Shown one piece after another: positions 9,185 to 21,501 of a DNA stretch of 64,000 nt (position 1 is its first letter; the number at the start of each line of letters is the position of its first letter). This DNA comes from Cololabis saira. Its lineage: Eukaryota; Chordata; Actinopteri; Beloniformes; Belonidae. Made by a program: the position numbers and the translations under genes. The notes beneath the pieces were generated by a model. The model saw only the letters and a program-made list of their open reading frames with translations, searched no databases and was not told the DNA's origin. Location: contig NC_084607.1 in NCBI RefSeq assembly GCF_033807715.1, positions 14,585,941 through 14,649,940 of the forward strand, given 5' to 3'.

Positions 9185-12100
9185 GCATTTAAAGAGCAAG
9201 ATGCTCTTGCTGGTCTGAGGTCATCAGGGAAGTTGAACAGACTGCAGTTCCTAAACTGACCACTGGGGGCTGGCTCCTAAAGCAAGTTCATCTCAACTTA
9301 TTCCCATGTTAAAATATGACATTTTACTGCAGATTAAATATACTGCACGTACACCCTGGTAAAATAAACACACTGATAATATAGAGTAAAAAAAGCTATA
9401 ACTAAAGAGCTAGGAGAGCATAATTACTTTGATTTTAAAGGCTTGATGTGCTATTAATTTTAAACAGACTACTGTGGTCAGCTCTGATTTGACCTCGAAG
9501 ACTTTTGGAGCAAAGCCAAGCTAAGCCAATAACAACTAATTTGTTGTAACTGAGCTAAGGCGGGGTGGTATTGCTTCCAGGCCTGCTTGTTCTACCTATT
9601 TACCCATTTTTGGATCAAGAGGGACCCAGCTCTGGCTGATAAAGCATCGTCCAGAGTCGCTGAACATTGTGCTTGAAATAGACAGTTTGGAAATCCTGGA
9701 AGACATCGCACAAGGTTTGTCCAGTCCTTTTCATACATACAGAGATTTAATAAGGGAATCACCAGGTTAATTATTTATGAATATGGACTTTTATAGAAAC
9801 GGCCAGAAGACAAATATTGTCCATTAATACTATTCATAATATTCTTTTGAGGCGTACATTATCAAACAGCTTTGACTCTACGACTTGTCAGAATTTAGTT
9901 AATACGCACTTTTGTGAGTTTTGAGCAAACATGTTTTTCTTTTACGAAAACTCATGTCATTGGAGACGAGGATTAATGGCATTCACGTGCAAACCTTTTC
10001 AGTAAACCTCACATGCATGTGCAATGATCGCATTTTGTAAAGAGACAGTATGGTAAGCATTAGTGAACACCAAAGAAAATAAGTTTAAGAGCGGTCCATG
10101 TCGGACTGCTAGTGGAAAATCAAGTAAACTTTGCTTTATCCAAGGTTTTTTCAGTTGTTTTTTTTTTTTTTACATTTTAGTGCAAACTCTCTTTTCACAG
10201 AGGCATTTGGAATATTATGTTCATGCATGTGTACCTGCAAATTTGAGATCGTGACATGAAGGTGCATATAAAGAGCATACTGAATTGCACCCAAACCAGA
10301 ATATCAGTTATTATCTGGTGTACCGTCTGCATGTAAATGTTGTCATAGGAAGATTACTGCTTGGTGGAGATTTATATGAAAAATACAAGCTTTCTTTTTT
10401 TATTTTTTTCCCCCCTCCTTGACTTCCCAGGGTTTCTGCGCCCTGGAGGTTAATGAAGTGTGAAGTGTGAAAACTTCCCGAGATGGGATGAGTTAAATAG
10501 TGTTCTCAGATGTTAAAGCAACAGTGTCCAAATTTATTTGTGTGTGTCAGTTCTTTATAAGTCTTAAATCTGGGTAACATGCCCCCATGGGCCGTCTGCT
10601 GTCACCACTGGGGCTTATGCCATATTGTGTGTTCCAGTCAGTCCACATTAATGGGTGTAATAACACGATCTAAGTGAGAATTTGAATTGAATCCATGGAA
10701 TTTGCAGACATTTGTTGTGCTGGTTAGTGTTTATAATAGTGAGTGTATTAAGAAATTTATCATGCAAGAGGTGTAAAATGGGCACCAACTTTCTTTATGT
10801 GTAATATTCTTTTCTTATTTGAGCACACATTTTTGAATGGGCTATATCACTCTCTTCTTCTTTCTTTTTTTGTATATATTAATAAATTCAGACCAATTTC
10901 AACCCACCTCCAGCCTCTATAATGGATACAGTATGTGCCTAAGGGAGACTTCACTAATAGACATTTTTGGCTGCAATTAAAGATGGTTCTCATAAAAGAC
11001 CTGACATGTTCTGCCAAAGCAGGACTCTCAGACTCGGCACTCTTCTTTCGTCATTAAAGTGGTCTTGCAAATGTTCTTAGCACATCAAGGCCAAGACCTC
11101 AGATTTCACTATTACACGCGCATTATTTAATCCTTTGGCTCTCTAGTAGTACTGACATGTACAATTTCTGTCATTAACGTGCCTGTAAGCTCATGGAAGG
11201 ACTTGACTCAGAGATCAACTTGAGGTCCAGTTTTTCATTTAATGGCCCACGGGGAAAAAAAAAAAAAAGGATTCAACTGGGTCTGAAATGTTACTGGAAA
11301 AGTGCTCTGTGTAGGGGAGTGTGTTATGGCTCTGCAGTCGGCCAGATCGATCACATTAAGGCTAAGGAAGTGGCAAGACGTGACAGACCAGAAACATTTC
11401 AATACTGACACAGTTTGTCTGAGAGCTTCAGGCGCACCCCTGCAAATAAATAAATAAATAAAAAAGCCTTGCATCAGTCCTGTAAATGGGTGTGATTAGT
11501 CATAAAGAAGCTTATTGGGTAGCGACTGGGAGCAAGTTAGAGGTGATAGTGGGACAGAATCAATGCTGTTTGCCTCCTGGAGGTGCGAGCATATCCATCA
11601 GCGGCACTGAGGATGGTCGACGTTCCCTCCTTCCAAACACATTATTGACAGTATGAGCAAGAACTGGGAAAGGGACATTTGAGACACAACATTCACTGCT
11701 CTGCTATCAGAGAGCAAACAAGGCTTTTAAAATAAGACACTAGAAGAGGGAAGATGCCATTTCTTAAGTAGTTTAAAAAGTATATGCGCTTTATAGACTG
11801 AACGGCATGTCGTTTCTTTATTGTATCAGGTCTTTACCTGAAAAGAAGGTATCTGATACAACAGATTTGGCTCAGAATTGGATCGTACTTTAAGTTTTAA
11901 ATCTGTTTTAAAGAAGCATGGACATGGAAAAAGCTTCATTCATTTTCTATAATTGTTGCTCTTATGAAGATACCACAGTGATATAGTACAACTGCTCATT
12001 TTTCACCCATGTCTTTACATCTCTCTGTGTAGCGGGTGGTTCTTGGGGGTTGGACTCAGACACTCAACTCATATCTGCCCTCTCTCATCCACAGGGTGAG

Positions 12101-13084
12101 ATATTTTTGAAATTGATTTGGACTTCCCACTTCCAAGTCACAGAAAATACAGAAAGAAGTGAAACTGGGCAAAGATGAAGGTGGGGAAGTTGGATTGTGT
12201 TGCTCTGATCTGGTTTGCTCTTCACAAACAACGTACCACATGTTGCTTTAACACTGTGGTGCACAAGTGCATCAAATGTTGTGTTTATACACAGATGTTT
12301 TAGATAATCAGCCTTTTTCTACAATACTTTTGGCTTCTGAAAGTGCTGCCCTATGCTGCATATGCAGTTGGTAGTTTCTTTTTATACCAGTCAATCACAG
12401 GCAAAGTCACAGTCTGGGGCACATGCAACCTTAAGGAAATTACAGTTTAACTTCCAGGAAAGAGGTGATCTGACCTAGTTGGAGTGGTAGACCCACAAGT
12501 CACAGTGTCTCTCTGAGGATTCGCCTCTCCTCCAGAGGAGGTGACTTTGTCCTTGATGGAAGGCAGTCAGTGGAACCTGCAGTGCAACATGAATAGTTTT
12601 CACATATATAATGCTTTTTAACCTGTTTCTTTGCAACATGTACTCTATACAGGTCTACAGAATGCAGTGCTTTTGCTTCCAGAAGCAGACGTCAATCGAC
12701 CTAACTGGGGCAACTGAGCTTCCAAGGTTCTCTTTGGAGAATAAATACCCTTCCCAGTGATCCATACCTGCCCAACACCAATTTACACCTCCTTTTGTCA
12801 CATCAAAAATACAAGTAAAATATGTTATGGAATGGGTTGAACTTTCTGAGATGGGATGCAGTGTTGCTCACGCTAATGTTAGCATACATAAGAGCCAACG
12901 CCTGTCAATCACAGAAATCGGTCAGTCCTCATGCTTAAGTGTTAGCTAAAAATGGGAAATGTGAAGCATTTTGGAGACAACTTTATCATAAATTTAAAAA
13001 GCATTAAACTTCAAGCTTCAGTGTCATTTCTGTGCTTTTTATTTTGTGTCATTCTAGTTTGGCAAATAAAATCCATAATGGTTA
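9185..13084. other. Gene-free interval, minor low-complexity only
   Basis: No coding or RNA gene was recognised. It includes T-rich runs (10157-10172, 10395-10412), an A run at 11254-11268 and an AAAT tetranucleotide run at 11444-11463. A small GC-containing palindrome, CTCCTCCAGAGGAG, lies near 12528. Open frames here are short and featureless. Confidence 0.5.
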
Positions 13085-13135
13085 TATTTATTTATTTGTT
13101 TAGCACTTTTAATACAACACAAAGTGCTTTACATA
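13085..13135 (-). repeat. LINE 3'-end-like fragment (minus strand)
   Basis: The stretch TTTATTTATTTGTTTAGCAC followed by a region reading ACACAAAGTGCTTTACA resembles the antisense of a common fish LINE 3' end, in which a GTAAAGCACTTTGTGT block precedes the AT-rich tail. No protein part is attached. The call rests on recall of the repeat, so confidence is limited. Confidence 0.35.
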
Positions 13136-13319
13136 ACTAAAACATGAAAATCTCCCTGCTTCTGCCACCAAACACATCAAAATGAGCACAAATAACACAT
13201 ACAGATACACATGTTTAATTGACACTCACCAACACAAACCTAGACCCATAACATTAGAGTTTAGGGCAGTGGTGGTAAACATGACTTGATATGGCATGTT
13301 AATTACACTGCATGGTGCT

Positions 13320-13800
13320 TCATGGTACTGGAGGGATTGCGAGGCATTCCCAGACCAGCCATAGTCTCTCTAAGTGTGTCCTGGGTCTTCCCCGGGGTCC
13401 CCTCCTGGTGGGACATGCCTGGAACACCTCCCTAGGGAGACGTCCAGGAAGCATCTGATACAGATAAGGAGCAGCGGCTCCACCCCGAGCCCCTCTTGAG
13501 TGACTGAACTTTTCACCCTATCTCTAAGGAGGCGCCCACCACCTCATCTCTCATCTCAACTCATCCCGGCCGCTTGTATCTATGATCTTGTCCTTTTGGT
13601 CATTACCCAAAGATCATGACCATACGTGAGGGTGGGAGCGTAGATTGACCGGTAAATTGAGAAAATTGCCTTTCGACTCAGCTCCTTCTTCACCACGCCA
13701 CTCCGATACGACAGCATAACTGTGGACGCTGCGCCGATCCGTCTGTCAGCGTCACACTCCATCTTTCCCTCACTCGTGAATGAGACCCCGAGATACTCAA
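13320..13800 (-). pseudogene. Non-LTR retrotransposon reverse-transcriptase C-terminal fragment, degenerate
   Basis: Minus-strand translation gives MECDADRRIGAASTVM, then VVKKELSRKAIFSIYRSIYA and PTLTYGHDLWVMTKRTRS (13580-13762). In another frame further downstream come LRDRVKSS, GVEPLLL and a Pro/Arg-rich GDPGEDPGHT stretch. These blocks, in this order, are the C-terminal region of fish LINE polyproteins (the family's usual continuation is a WFGH-type motif and a RPRGRPRTRW-type tail). Frame changes and lost residues show it is dead. The 5' domains (endonuclease, RT core) are absent. Subfamily is not assigned. Confidence 0.8.
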
Positions 13801-13849
13801 ACTTGAAATTTGATTAGCAAGTGGACTGATGGACGATCCCATATTGCAC

Positions 13850-14120
13850 TGTGATCATTGACTGTATAAAAATAACTGGACAAACCACTTGTGACATCAC
13901 CCCCATGCTTTTTAAGCACTCTTCTTTTTAGTCTTTTTGCAAGACACTTTGTTGGTAAGAACTGATACCACCCAATCCCACTGAATCCAAAAATGAGCGG
14001 ATGGGTGGAACGAGGTTAGGAAGCTTGAACATGCCTGCTATAGATCAGCTGCCACAGGTTACATATTTTAGCTTGATTGGCTTAGCATTTGCTAACCTGT
14101 AATGCTAACAAATGCTACCA
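13850..14120. repeat. Dispersed fish repeat fragment (left part)
   Basis: The sequence from TTGACTGTATAAAAATAACTGGAC through GTGACATCACCC and the later GGTTAGGAAGC segment resemble the left part of a dispersed teleost repeat whose right part is recognised separately at 27840-28010. Class and boundaries are unknown. The call rests on recalled sequence similarity. Confidence 0.35.
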
Positions 14121-14159
14121 TGCATTCTTACATTCTGAGCAAAATCTATGACTGAGCTG

Positions 14160-14440
14160 TGTGTGTATGTATGTATGTGTGAATGTACATGTGTGTGTAA
14201 ATGCATGTGTATATGCGTAGATATATATGTGTATTTATGTATATGTATATGTAATTGTATTTTATATATAATTGTATTATATACTATATGACAATGTAAG
14301 GGGGGTCTGAACTTGATAAGCGCTTCTTTCAGCTCCTCGAACTTGCATGTGCTATTTTTTTAAATATTATTACATATACCGTTTGTTTATGCTTGTGCAT
14401 GTTTGAGACAAATAAAAAACAAATCAAATCAAATCAAAAA
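14160..14440 (+). repeat. TG/TA-rich low complexity and LINE-like 3' tail ending in AAATC repeats
   Basis: TGTA/TATG-rich sequence (14160-14290) leads into GGGGTCTGAACTTGATAAGC and then an AATAAA-containing stretch that ends in tandem AAATC units (about 14420-14436). Simple tandem tails of this type terminate several LINE clades, so this may be the 3' end of an old LINE on the plus strand. No coding part is visible. Confidence 0.4.
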
Positions 14441-17400
14441 TCTAATCAAAGCTAATGATCTGGTTAGTCAACTTGGAAGGGTCCTGAACTGGTTCGAGGC
14501 TAAGCTCACTCGACTGAAGGATCCAGCGGCTGCAAGATGTAAAAGTCGATGAGTTTATAGATTAAAAAAAACATTTGTACAAGGGTGTAAATGTGTTCAT
14601 TTCTGCCATTAAGTTAGCCATTTAATTATGGTTGTCATTAGAGATTGACACAGGTTTGAACTCACCAACAAGTAGTCATTCATTTCTGTCTTCCACGATG
14701 AATTCAACCCTAAGAACCAGATGTTGCCCCTTGACTGTGATGTCTGCAACATACAACAACAGACATACACAACAAAAGTGTAAAGCAGATAAACAAATAA
14801 AAACAAGCACGTGCAAGAATGGAGAAAAATAATCCAGTAAAGGTACATTTTCAAAAGATAAAAGTGGTGACACACAAGTTAATGTTGTGACCATTAATCT
14901 TGTACGACATGAGATGCAATAAAAATACATTTTTGTCGAAGGCACCTTAATGCAACAATGGGAAGCCTTATATGTCACTACAACAACCGTGCTGTCACTT
15001 CATTTTCCATTTCTCCCACATGGATCATCAACTTTTGAGGCAACATGTAGCTTTAGATTCAGTCTTTTAGCACGATATCATGCATGGAGTCATCAAGTGC
15101 ACATTTGTGACCTTTTTTTTTATATTTGTTTTATGAGCTCGGACCATTTGGAAAGTGAGATTCAGTCTGTGTTTTCAACCAACTCATCCAATCATCATAG
15201 ATAGTTATAGACGATAAAAACTCTACGGACTCTTATCGTCTCAGCTAACAGGATGGCAGGGACAGTTTTTCAAAGGATTTTAAGAATCCATACATCTTGC
15301 ATCTCATATGAACAGTATTTTGTCTCCTTTGTAATCAGAAAATAAGAGGAAAGACTCAGCAACAGTAATGCGAAAAGGTTAAGGTTTATCTGTTGTTCCT
15401 CTTTTGAGCGCAAAGTAATGCTATCTATCAATACAAAGTGGTACAAAGTATTTTCTTTTCGTTGATCTTCAATCTTATATCAAATGATTACTTTTATTCT
15501 GAAAGTAAATGTAGTAAATTATCTATTTGACATATTTATCAAACTGACTCCTCAGAAGAGTCCTTTGTGGTCAAGTTTCGATCTATTCTCAGATGTTCTG
15601 CGTTGTTTTATTGGCAATACCTGCTGAGTCTGTTCCAAATGGCTGTTTAGAAGTTGAATTCCTTAGTTGATGTAATTTGCAAGTGGCATTTAAAGCAGCC
15701 CTTTTGAAAAAAATAATTGACAAGACAACACACAGCTTTTGACAGCAGCCTGCTCAGCCACAGATCTTTTAACATGTCTGCAAGCTCAAGATATCCTCCG
15801 ATACAAAAACACTCTCCCATTAATGAATAGAACGTGAGCTGGGGAAATCATTCCTTGAATCCTCCGTGCAGATAATGATTCTCATCTTTATCAGTGGTTT
15901 ATCTTCTAAGGTCAAGATTAAAGTGAAAAGTGATGTGAACCCCCAGTGTTTCCAATTAAGGGAGAGAAAGGAAAGGAGAGAGGGTGAGAGGGAGCAGAGG
16001 TGGGCTCTGCTGCATTACTCCACTTCCAGCTCCCTCAAGTATCCGTGAGAAATGGAAAACAACACAATTAAATTATGACACCTGACACCCAGACCTCAAA
16101 TCAGTGTGAATCATAATGGACTAACTGCTGAAAGTGAGATCCTGTCAGACGATTAATGTGATCACGCACATTAGCACCTTTCTAACTTGACTTTTTTTGT
16201 CTTGATAAAGACCTCTGGATAGATATTTAGAAACTGTGTATATTATATAAAATAGAAAACTGCACCGATCAGTCCCCATGTGGGATCTATATTAAGAAGT
16301 TGCCTGATCACAAGAGCATAGCCTATGCTCAGTAGGTAGCCCGTTGCTAAAAGGCTGAAGCCGTTTTCTCTTGCCATGCTCCTGACCAATTAATACATAC
16401 AGAAACAGTGGAAAGAAATGTATGAAAACACAGAGAAGACATTTCAAATTCATAAAATTTTATTCCATGCAGTCATTTGCAGTATTACAGTTTTGTGTTC
16501 TGCTAGAATAGGTTTACATGACTTGATGGTCAGAAACCACATTGCCTACATTGCTGCAGGATTGGTTGGTTAAGACATCTCTAAAGACCTATTTCTGGTT
16601 TTATAAATTCCTTGATTAAACCACTCTTTCCCAGGCATACGCTTCAGTACACAGCCTATGTATAGGACATACATTATTGTTTCTGCAATTACACCACCAA
16701 CCTCTAGTTGGCAGAGCATGTTTTTTTTATTCAAAGTGGTAACTTGCAGTGTTCGAGCAAAAATGCTAATCTTGCTAATAAATGTAGTTTTTACTAATAT
16801 TGCAGCAATCTATCCTTCTATGCAACCTGATAATGACAAAGATGTAGTAGCAGGAAAAACACTTCGATGACATGTAGTAACATTTCTGACTACGGTGAGG
16901 CCACAGTTACATATCTGATATCAAGATTCTTTGTTAGGAAACTGTTTTGTTTTTGTCCCAATAATTTATTAGAAGAAGAAGAAAGAAATGTCTTTGGTTG
17001 TGAGGAGACAGAAAACATTTTCCAGCTTTTACACTTTTTATGGCGAAGCCAAACATAGATATCAGCGTCTTTGTTGTTGTGGTTTCTCCAGTTGCTCCGA
17101 CCTTCTTGCTCTGGATCTAATTCATGTTTTAACAAGTCTGGTTTGATTTGTGTTTATAGTAGCTTGATTTAAAACTTATTTCTGTTCTGAAGGCAACAGG
17201 TAAATATTTATTTAGTATTTCTGCAACTAAAATGGCTTCCATTGACTCAGGTGGCAATGTTTAGTATAGGTAAAATTTAATAATAACCAGTTTTATCTGT
17301 AATGATTTGTAACAAGAGTTGGTGGGACCAAGCCTTTGTAAATATACGAAAAGTTAGCATTAATCTTCTATGTTGTTTCATGTGTTTATTTAATTGAGCA

Positions 17401-17932
17401 GAATAAGAGGAACGGCTCACTAAATTGTAAACTATACATAAAAATATAAAACCCAACTGTATTTCTTTTATCAAGCATACTTGGGGTGTAATGAGTTTTT
17501 CATTTGGTTGAACTAGAGAAGATTAAAATGTTTTACAAGCAGGGATACTGCCAGAAAACTCTCCTTCTCTAACAAGACGTTATACCGGACACCTCGTGCT
17601 CAGTTATCTCATAATGGCAGAGCATTACCTCAACATACCCTCCACCTCTGAGTCCTATTAAGCATACTGTACATTTTCATGAGCCCCTCTTCCTGTGGCC
17701 CAAATTTAAAAGCGTTCAACACGAGTGAAAATAGCCAGGAGAAGCAGCAACCCTCGGAGAGAAGCACGATCAAACGATGAAGGGAACTGTACCCATGGAT
17801 TTTTAATGTGTGACTTACCCAATGCCAAACAAGTCTTTCAGAGCAAGTTGCAGAAAGGCGACGCCAGTTGAACTTAATCAGATGTCAATTTAATTTGTTG
17901 ATTATTTTCGTCGGACAAGAATATTTTGTTTT
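14441..17932. other. Gene-free interval, nothing recognised
   Basis: AT-rich sequence with short open frames only. A purine-rich run (about 15959-16000, GGGAGAGAAAGGAAAGG type) is the only conspicuous compositional feature. I see no domain, RNA gene or transposon end. Confidence 0.5.
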
Positions 17933-18282
17933 TTCAAAGGAGCTTGAGGCCGGATTGAGGCAGAATTTATGAAAAGAATTCGTATACGTTTTAAGTTTTC
18001 TACTAATAATGTCAGATGAAGCGTTCCAAACCCAAAAGATTGAGCCCTCTAGTGTATCTCTCCGTTGCCTTGAACAGGCTGTGTGCTGCAAAATGTGCTG
18101 CAATTCGGTCCCAAATTTCCCGCGCTGTCCTGCAGATGTGACGTCACATGACGCTGCATGTGCGTTCTCCCCGTTCTCCCCTGCCGGCTTCACTGTTGGC
18201 TGCAGTACCCCCGACGGCCGTCGTGGTGAAGGGTGGTGCTAGAGAATCTCATTTCTTAAAAGGAGCCTCAAGCTCCTTTAAA
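17933..18282. mobile_element. 350-bp non-autonomous DNA transposon-like element with terminal inverted repeats
   Basis: AAAGGAGCTTGAGGC (17936-17950) is matched perfectly by its reverse complement at 18265-18279. Extending outward to TTTCAAAGG and CCTTTAAA gives an 18-bp inverted repeat with one mismatch. The right terminus is itself nearly palindromic (AAAGGAGCC TCAA GCTCCTTT). The interior is more GC-rich than the flank and contains a 14-bp palindrome ATGTGACGTCACAT (18136-18149) that includes a full CRE. No convincing target duplication is visible and no coding domain. The right half matches my recollection of a common fish repeat; family unknown. Confidence 0.6.
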
Positions 18283-19416
18283 TAAATATCTCACATGTTT
18301 CAGTGATTACTTCTGCCTTCATCTGAGTCACAAGAATCTTGTGACTCTTGTGAATCCATGGCATTATTAGATTCTGCAACTTGTGCACTGAAGAGTTTGT
18401 GAGTCATAGGCTGCTTTCAGACTACATGATTTTAGATTTACGAGTCACAGAGCTCGTCGATGGCTCAGTGGCAAATAGGCAGGCAGGTAGGTGGTACCTG
18501 AATATTATGTGTGAAGACTTATTGATATGTAGGGGAGCCACTACCAAAGGCCATTGGTCAACTCTTCATTTGCTGCAGCCAATGAAAGAGTTTCTGCTTG
18601 GTTCCACTGGGTGCAGAAACACCACGGTCTGGTTTTGCAGTAGTTTTGCTTTCTTCTGAGTCCCATCAGCTCTAGTAAGTACTGTGTGCTTGGCTGGATT
18701 TGTGAGGTTACAAGGTTACGTGACAGTTTGAAGATCATCTGAGAATCATACGTACAGTATCTCGCCATGTCTTGTACTTCCGTAATTACACATATAAAAC
18801 GAACAAGTGGTGTCAAATTAAACATGTTTTCTGACTTTAAATCAACCCTTTATGTGGTTTCCTTTAAAAAAGTTCTGAATCTTTTAACCATGTTAACACA
18901 TGGGTTAAGATCATGTGTCGGCGCCCTGCTCGTGGTGTTTAATTAATTTTTTTACATTTTACCCTAATTCTTTGTCTTTTCTTTTTTCATTTGTTTCTGA
19001 AACAGCTTGTTTCCTCCCTCAGATCATTTCCAAATAGTCAACCCTTCCTTTATGCGTCGATATGTGTCTTTTTCTGTATGTTTTTCTGCTGACGAAACAT
19101 GGTTTACACAGTTGAGTGTCTGAGTTGCTTTCAAATTATGTAGTGGTGATGCTCAGTTGCATAATGTGAACAGCAAAATGACTTAAAAACTCCTGATTGT
19201 ACAGCACTGCAATCTAAAGACACCGAAAGCTATGAAGTCTGAAAGCTGCCTTAAAAATGAGGGTCAACCCTAAAGTTAGCATAACAAGTGGTTGAAGAGT
19301 TTGATGGTTTTATAGTAGTCAGGAAAGTCAAACATGAGCTGTGCATGTAAAGATGAATTCAAAATATGGCTCAAGTATAAGTCACAACCTTCAGCAGGTT
19401 CTGTATGATGGCAGCA
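18283..19416. other. Gene-free interval with a 23-bp near-perfect palindrome
   Basis: No gene was recognised. A perfect 11-bp inverted repeat around a single central base (GAGTCACAAGA, A, its complement) lies at 18325-18347. Related GAGTCA strings recur near 18402 and 18440. The rest is AT-rich and featureless. Confidence 0.5.
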
Positions 19417-19650
<234 letters not shown>

Positions 19651-20537
19651 AATGTGCATACTTCTGAAAAGAAAGTGGAGTTGTGTGTCAGAAACTTGAA
19701 GACAGTTCAATCAATTAGATGCTTTTACATTTTCATAGTCAATGTCGACTTTGAGGAACTGTAGTAACTCTTTGTTCCTTTCTCAAAAGAGATTGTATTT
19801 AAGCATTAAATACACATGGGAGCAAGTAGAAGAGGATAACACATAACACCCACACAGTATGCCCACATTATCACAGTGGGTGCTTTGTTTTCAATATGAG
19901 GTCTGATCTGAGCATGAAATCCAAGTAATTCAGCAGCAGCATGAATGCAGCATACTTAATTGTTGTTCATTGCCGTGTTACCAAAACACAGTGAGGGATG
20001 CAGGAGGAGAAGATGCTTTTTTAGTAACTCAAGAACAGATGATGTTAGTTAATGCAGATTGTAGTTTTTCAGCAATCAAACATCATCATCTGATTGTTCA
20101 CGATGCTTCAAGTCTCATTTATATTTTTAATAAGAGATAAATCTAGACTTCAAGTGGCCCAGCCAGTCACATAGCAACACTCTGTTTGTATAAAGAGATG
20201 CTGTTGTAAAATCTGTCAGATGAGGTCCTGCATTGTCCTGTTGACGCAACTACCCACGCTCTGCAAAAAAGGTTTTGCCTTGATGGTACGTACAGTATGT
20301 TGCTCCAAAATTCCAGTATTTGCCTTTTTGCTAATGGTACCTTCACATTTATACGTCAACATTGCCATTTCCCCATGCCGTCAGAGATTTTGCGGATAAT
20401 AGCCTAGATGAGTCGTCTTATTTTTAGCGTTTAAAATCTTTTGCCTTTTTTTTCCTGCAAAAGTTAGCTGAAACATGGACTGGTAAAATGTTCACAAACC
20501 ACATTGCAGGTAAAATTGAAGGTAAAATGTATCCAAC
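19651..20537. other. Gene-free interval, nothing recognised
   Basis: Ordinary AT-rich intergenic sequence between the GATA array and the nested LTR/Harbinger structure. No open frame of interest, no repeat terminus recognised. Confidence 0.5.
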
Positions 20538-20682
20538 TGTCACGTTGTCATTGCCCGCTCCTCCCACGCTACCACGGTCAGCGTCACCAGCCTTCTGATC
20601 ACCGGCCCCGACACTACAACTCCCAGCATTCCTCAGTTCTCCTCTTCATGGACTGCACCTGTGCCCTCATCACCTTCACCTG

Positions 20683-21339
20683 GGGCCTGTACTACGAAGC
20701 AAGTTCAACATACCCAGGATATCTTTTCCTTATCCAGATTCACTAACCCGGACAATTGCAATCACGCTAAGCGGTCACACGACGGTGGTTATCAACTCGG
20801 TATATCAACCCAGGTTTCTCCAATCTGGATATGAGCGCGTGCACATAAAAGGGGCGGTGTTTTCAGCGCATGACCAATCGCAAGCATGGAGAAGTCCGCT
20901 GTCAGAGCCGCTTATTTCAGTAGCGAAGAGCAAACAATAATTTTACGGAAATATGATGAGTATAGGCATATAATACAGGCAAAAAACAACACAGTTGCAG
21001 CTGCAAAATGCAGGAAAGACAGCTGGCAAAAGATCGCTGACTGTATAAATGCGTAAATTCATAGGGATCCTCTCACGATCCGCGCACCGAGCTCCACTGG
21101 ATTCTCTTCGAAAGGGCATGCCATTTTCCAAGAGAGCTGATTGGTCAGTGGGCGGTGCTTTTACACCCGGCGATCTGTATCTCGAACATAACCTGCTCCG
21201 GAGCAGGTTAGCTGTTCAGCATAAGTTACCATGGCGATGTGCCCCGGTAAGAAGTGAACCACCGTCGTAGTCCTGAAAACCCAGGGTTAAACCTGAAGTT
21301 ACCTCGCTAACCCCAAATCCCACTTCGTAGTACAGGCCC
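20683..21339 (+). mobile_element. Harbinger-type non-autonomous DNA transposon (657 bp)
   Basis: Terminal inverted repeats GGGCCTGTACTACGAAG (20683-20699) and CTTCGTAGTACAGGCCC (21323-21339) are perfect over 17 bp. They are flanked by the 3-bp duplication CTG (20680-20682 and 21340-21342). A CWG duplication and the reconstituted empty site CACCTGGTCT match the insertion preference described for zebrafish Harbinger elements. Subterminal regions are also partly complementary (AACCCAGG / CCTGGGTT class strings near 20808 and 21280). It carries a short Myb-like ORF but no transposase, so it needs a transposase in trans. Confidence 0.8.
20886..21056 (+). CDS. Short Myb/SANT-like ORF inside the Harbinger-type element (56 aa)
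   Basis: An ATG-to-TAA frame of 56 codons. The protein begins MEKSAVRAAYFSSEEQT, then LRKYDEYRHIIQAKNNT, AAAKCRKDSWQKIADCINA. The spacing of aromatic/charged residues (YFSSEEQ, KYDEYRHII, W47 in DSWQKIAD) fits the N-terminal two helices of the Myb/SANT-like DNA-binding domain of the second protein encoded by Harbinger transposons, and related host proteins (NAIF1, MSANTD family). The family protein is normally far longer, so this is a truncated remnant or internally deleted derivative. Whether it is expressed is unknown. Confidence 0.65.
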   Translation: MEKSAVRAAYFSSEEQTIILRKYDEYRHIIQAKNNTVAAAKCRKDSWQKIADCINA

Positions 21340-21501
21340 CTGGTCTCATGCCTATTATACCCTGCACCTTGTGTAGTATTGTTTGGTTTGCATGTCTTAT
21401 GATCATCAGTCTGGACTGACTTACCTGTGTTTGTGTCCGTCTTGACACACTGTGGTTTCTGGATTAAATCCTGCTCTGCACTTGTCCGCCTGCTACTGAC
21501 A

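Larger units (their letters stand above)
20538..21501 (+). mobile_element. Possible solo LTR (Gypsy-like), interrupted by a Harbinger-type element
   Basis: The flanks of the Harbinger-like element join into about 304 bp starting TGTCACG (20538) and ending TGACA (21501). Internal text (CACCTGTGCCCTCATCACC, then CTGGTCTCATGCC, then TATACCCTGCACC and GGATTAAATCC) resembles fish Gypsy-type LTRs. TG...CA ends are as expected for an LTR. I find no matching target duplication and no internal retroelement coding region nearby, so a solo LTR or another composite repeat remains an inference. Confidence 0.4.
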
